Positions 12,711 through 13,732 of a stretch of DNA of 13,732 nucleotides are shown piece after piece. Position 1 is the first letter of the stretch. Every line of letters starts with the position of its first letter. The stretch is from Deltaproteobacteria bacterium. Lineage in GTDB: Bacteria > Desulfobacterota > Desulfobacteria > C00003060 > C00003106. The stretch covers positions 1 to 13,732 of the forward strand of contig JAFDAE010000090.1 of NCBI GenBank assembly GCA_019314005.1, read 5' to 3'. Position numbers and translations under genes: made by a program. Below the pieces are notes generated by a model. The model was not told the origin of the DNA, did no database searches, and was given only the letters and a program-made list of their open reading frames with translations.

Positions 12711-13645
12711 TCTATTACTGCTGCCGCTAAAAGAGGCAACATAATCTCGTGATGCCCTGTTAAATTGTAACCTCTGCCACCCGATGCGGTCGGGCGCTGC
12801 ACGACATTGGTCATGGATCGATACTGCCGGATAAAATCCATATTAATGGCAGTAAACCGTTCCACTTTATGTCCTAAATTCCTCACCAGGGTAATTGCCT
12901 TCAAAAATACCTCCGGCAGGACAACAGCAGACCCCACATTCATATAGACTCCTCCCTCGAGAGAGGCAACTACAGAGGCAAAGAGTCTGAAATCCCTATG
13001 GCTGGCGGCGCCCATCATCCCCGCGTCAAACCCGGGATGAATATGAATGATATCGGTCCCTACTGCCGCATGAATAGTCACAGGGACTCCGAGCTTAACA
13101 CCTTCAGCGAGGATACTATCTTCATTATACGGAAAATCTTCGTCTATCAATGATCTTCCCACGGCCGCTCCAAGGCCGCAGCCCTCTGCCCCGGACCTCT
13201 TTATAGCCTTGTTTAAAAAATCCGAGGTCTCTTGCACCATACCGAATGCTCCGTCAGTAAGGGCCTCTGCCACGTCTTCAGATGTCCTTCCCACCATGGC
13301 AAGTTCCGCATCATGGATAATCCCCGCACCGTTCATAGCCACTGCAGATATTACCCCTCGTCGCATCAGATCAATCACTATGGGATTAAGCCCGACTTTT
13401 ATAACATGGGCGCCCATTGCAAGCACAATCGTTTTGTCGCTCAGATGAGCGTCCACAATAGCCGACACCACAGACTTAAAATCAGAAGCAGCAAGAATTC
13501 CAGGAAGCCCATCAATAAACGAGCCAAAGGAACCTCCCGCATTCCAGGGCCTTGCAAAGTCGGAACGATTGACCTTGCTCTTGCGACCTTTCAACGAATA
13601 GGTCTTGACCTGGTCCAACTCTATAGGCTCAAATGTTTTGGTCAT
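12686..13645 (-). CDS. Deoxyhypusine-synthase-like protein
   Basis: A 319-aa cytosolic protein of the deoxyhypusine synthase superfamily. Eukaryotic and archaeal members use NAD and spermidine to modify eIF5A, which bacteria lack. Recognisable parts are VLAMGAHVIKVGLNPIVIDLMRRG (about 73-97), the NAD-contact-like MNGAGIIHDAELAMVG (103-118), PVTIHAAVGTDIIHIHPG (about 187-204), and the C-terminal ASGGRGYNLTGHHEIMLP. The S-W-G-K-I motif holding the catalytic Lys of true deoxyhypusine synthases is absent, with GHHEIMLP in its place. Bacterial relatives have been linked to polyamine chemistry such as homospermidine formation, but this subgroup has no assigned reaction that I know of. CAAGG upstream supports the ATG at 13645. 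It follows the gmhA-like gene by 20 bp and probably shares its transcript. Confidence 0.8.
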   Translation of the reverse strand: MTKTFEPIELDQVKTYSLKGRKSKVNRSDFARPWNAGGSFGSFIDGLPGILAASDFKSVVSAIVDAHLSDKTIVLAMGAHVIKVGLNPIVIDLMRRGVISAVAMNGAGIIHDAELAMVGRTSEDVAEALTDGAFGMVQETSDFLNKAIKRSGAEGCGLGAAVGRSLIDEDFPYNEDSILAEGVKLGVPVTIHAAVGTDIIHIHPGFDAGMMGAASHRDFRLFASVVASLEGGVYMNVGSAVVLPEVFLKAITLVRNLGHKVERFTAINMDFIRQYRSMTNVVQRPTASGGRGYNLTGHHEIMLPLLAAAVIEKIEELRD

Positions 13646-13665
13646 GTTAAAACCTTGTTAAATGG

Positions 13666-13732
13666 TTAAGTGGGAAACAGCATTCTTTCAACTAATTCAC
13701 ACAGTACATGCCCCACCGTAATATGAGTCTCC
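13666..13732 (-). CDS. gmhA: Phosphoheptose isomerase-like (SIS domain) C-terminus, cut by the window edge
   Basis: Twenty-one codons and a stop are visible, ending ETHITVGHVLCELVERMLF-PT. The pattern E-x-H-I-x-x-G-H-(I/V)-L-C-(E/D)-L-V-E is characteristic of the last helix of D-sedoheptulose 7-phosphate isomerase, where the Glu and His belong to the active site. That enzyme starts ADP-heptose synthesis for lipopolysaccharide core. Only the tail is present, so a related SIS protein (DiaA-like) is possible. The next gene starts 20 bp later on the same strand. Confidence 0.65.
   Translation of the reverse strand, partial: ETHITVGHVLCELVERMLFPT

Noticed and set aside
13232..13669. 145-aa plus-strand ORF opposite the DHS-like gene
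   Set aside because: Antisense shadow of a conserved gene, no family features.

Overview
This window looks like chromosomal DNA of an anaerobic deltaproteobacterium (Desulfobacterota, sulfate-reducer-like). The reasoning is indirect. It has moderate GC, a soluble PAS hybrid kinase opening with the MVKKPTYEELEQRVKEL-type N-terminus common in that group, an exported eight-haem c-type cytochrome, TatB/TatC, an FmdB zinc-ribbon protein, and a hemC - fused cobA/hemD tetrapyrrole cluster. No species can be named from the sequence alone.

Layout. Positions 30-942 hold two small exported proteins on the minus strand, a lipoprotein and a Gln/Glu-rich periplasmic protein. A tRNA-Lys(CTT) follows with its own hairpin terminator. 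That terminator overlaps the 3' end of a convergent hybrid histidine kinase (1142-3529, minus). A tRNA-Leu(CAA) on the minus strand lies next, then a tat operon (tatB-like + tatC, plus strand) behind a clear sigma70-type promoter. From 5203 to 5773 there is no gene. This stretch holds a 165-bp MITE-like element, six tandem 11-bp repeats, and a near-consensus promoter that starts directly after the repeats and drives the octahaem cytochrome (5774-7099). Next on the plus strand come a broken M24 (Xaa-Pro peptidase-like) gene, a 248-bp inserted element with 14-bp terminal inverted repeats and an 8-bp target duplication, and an unrecognised 239-aa gene. The right third is a minus-strand run, in transcription order: gmhA-like C-terminus (cut by the window edge), deoxyhypusine-synthase-like protein, fmdB, hemC, cobA/hemD (broken in the CobA part), and a PilZ-domain gene overlapping the end of hemD.

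How the genes fit together. TatBC exports folded proteins and could serve periplasmic redox enzymes. The octahaem cytochrome needs haem, and hemC/hemD make the uroporphyrinogen III from which haem, sirohaem and corrinoids derive. CobA would commit uroporphyrinogen III to sirohaem/corrinoids. Two conserved genes (M24 peptidase and CobA) each lack an internal stretch that also shifts the frame. This is either real decay or small assembly deletions. The most unusual non-coding structures are the 11-bp-phased repeat array abutting the cytochrome promoter and the two non-autonomous mobile elements. I see no complete transposase, CRISPR array, phage or recognised defence system.
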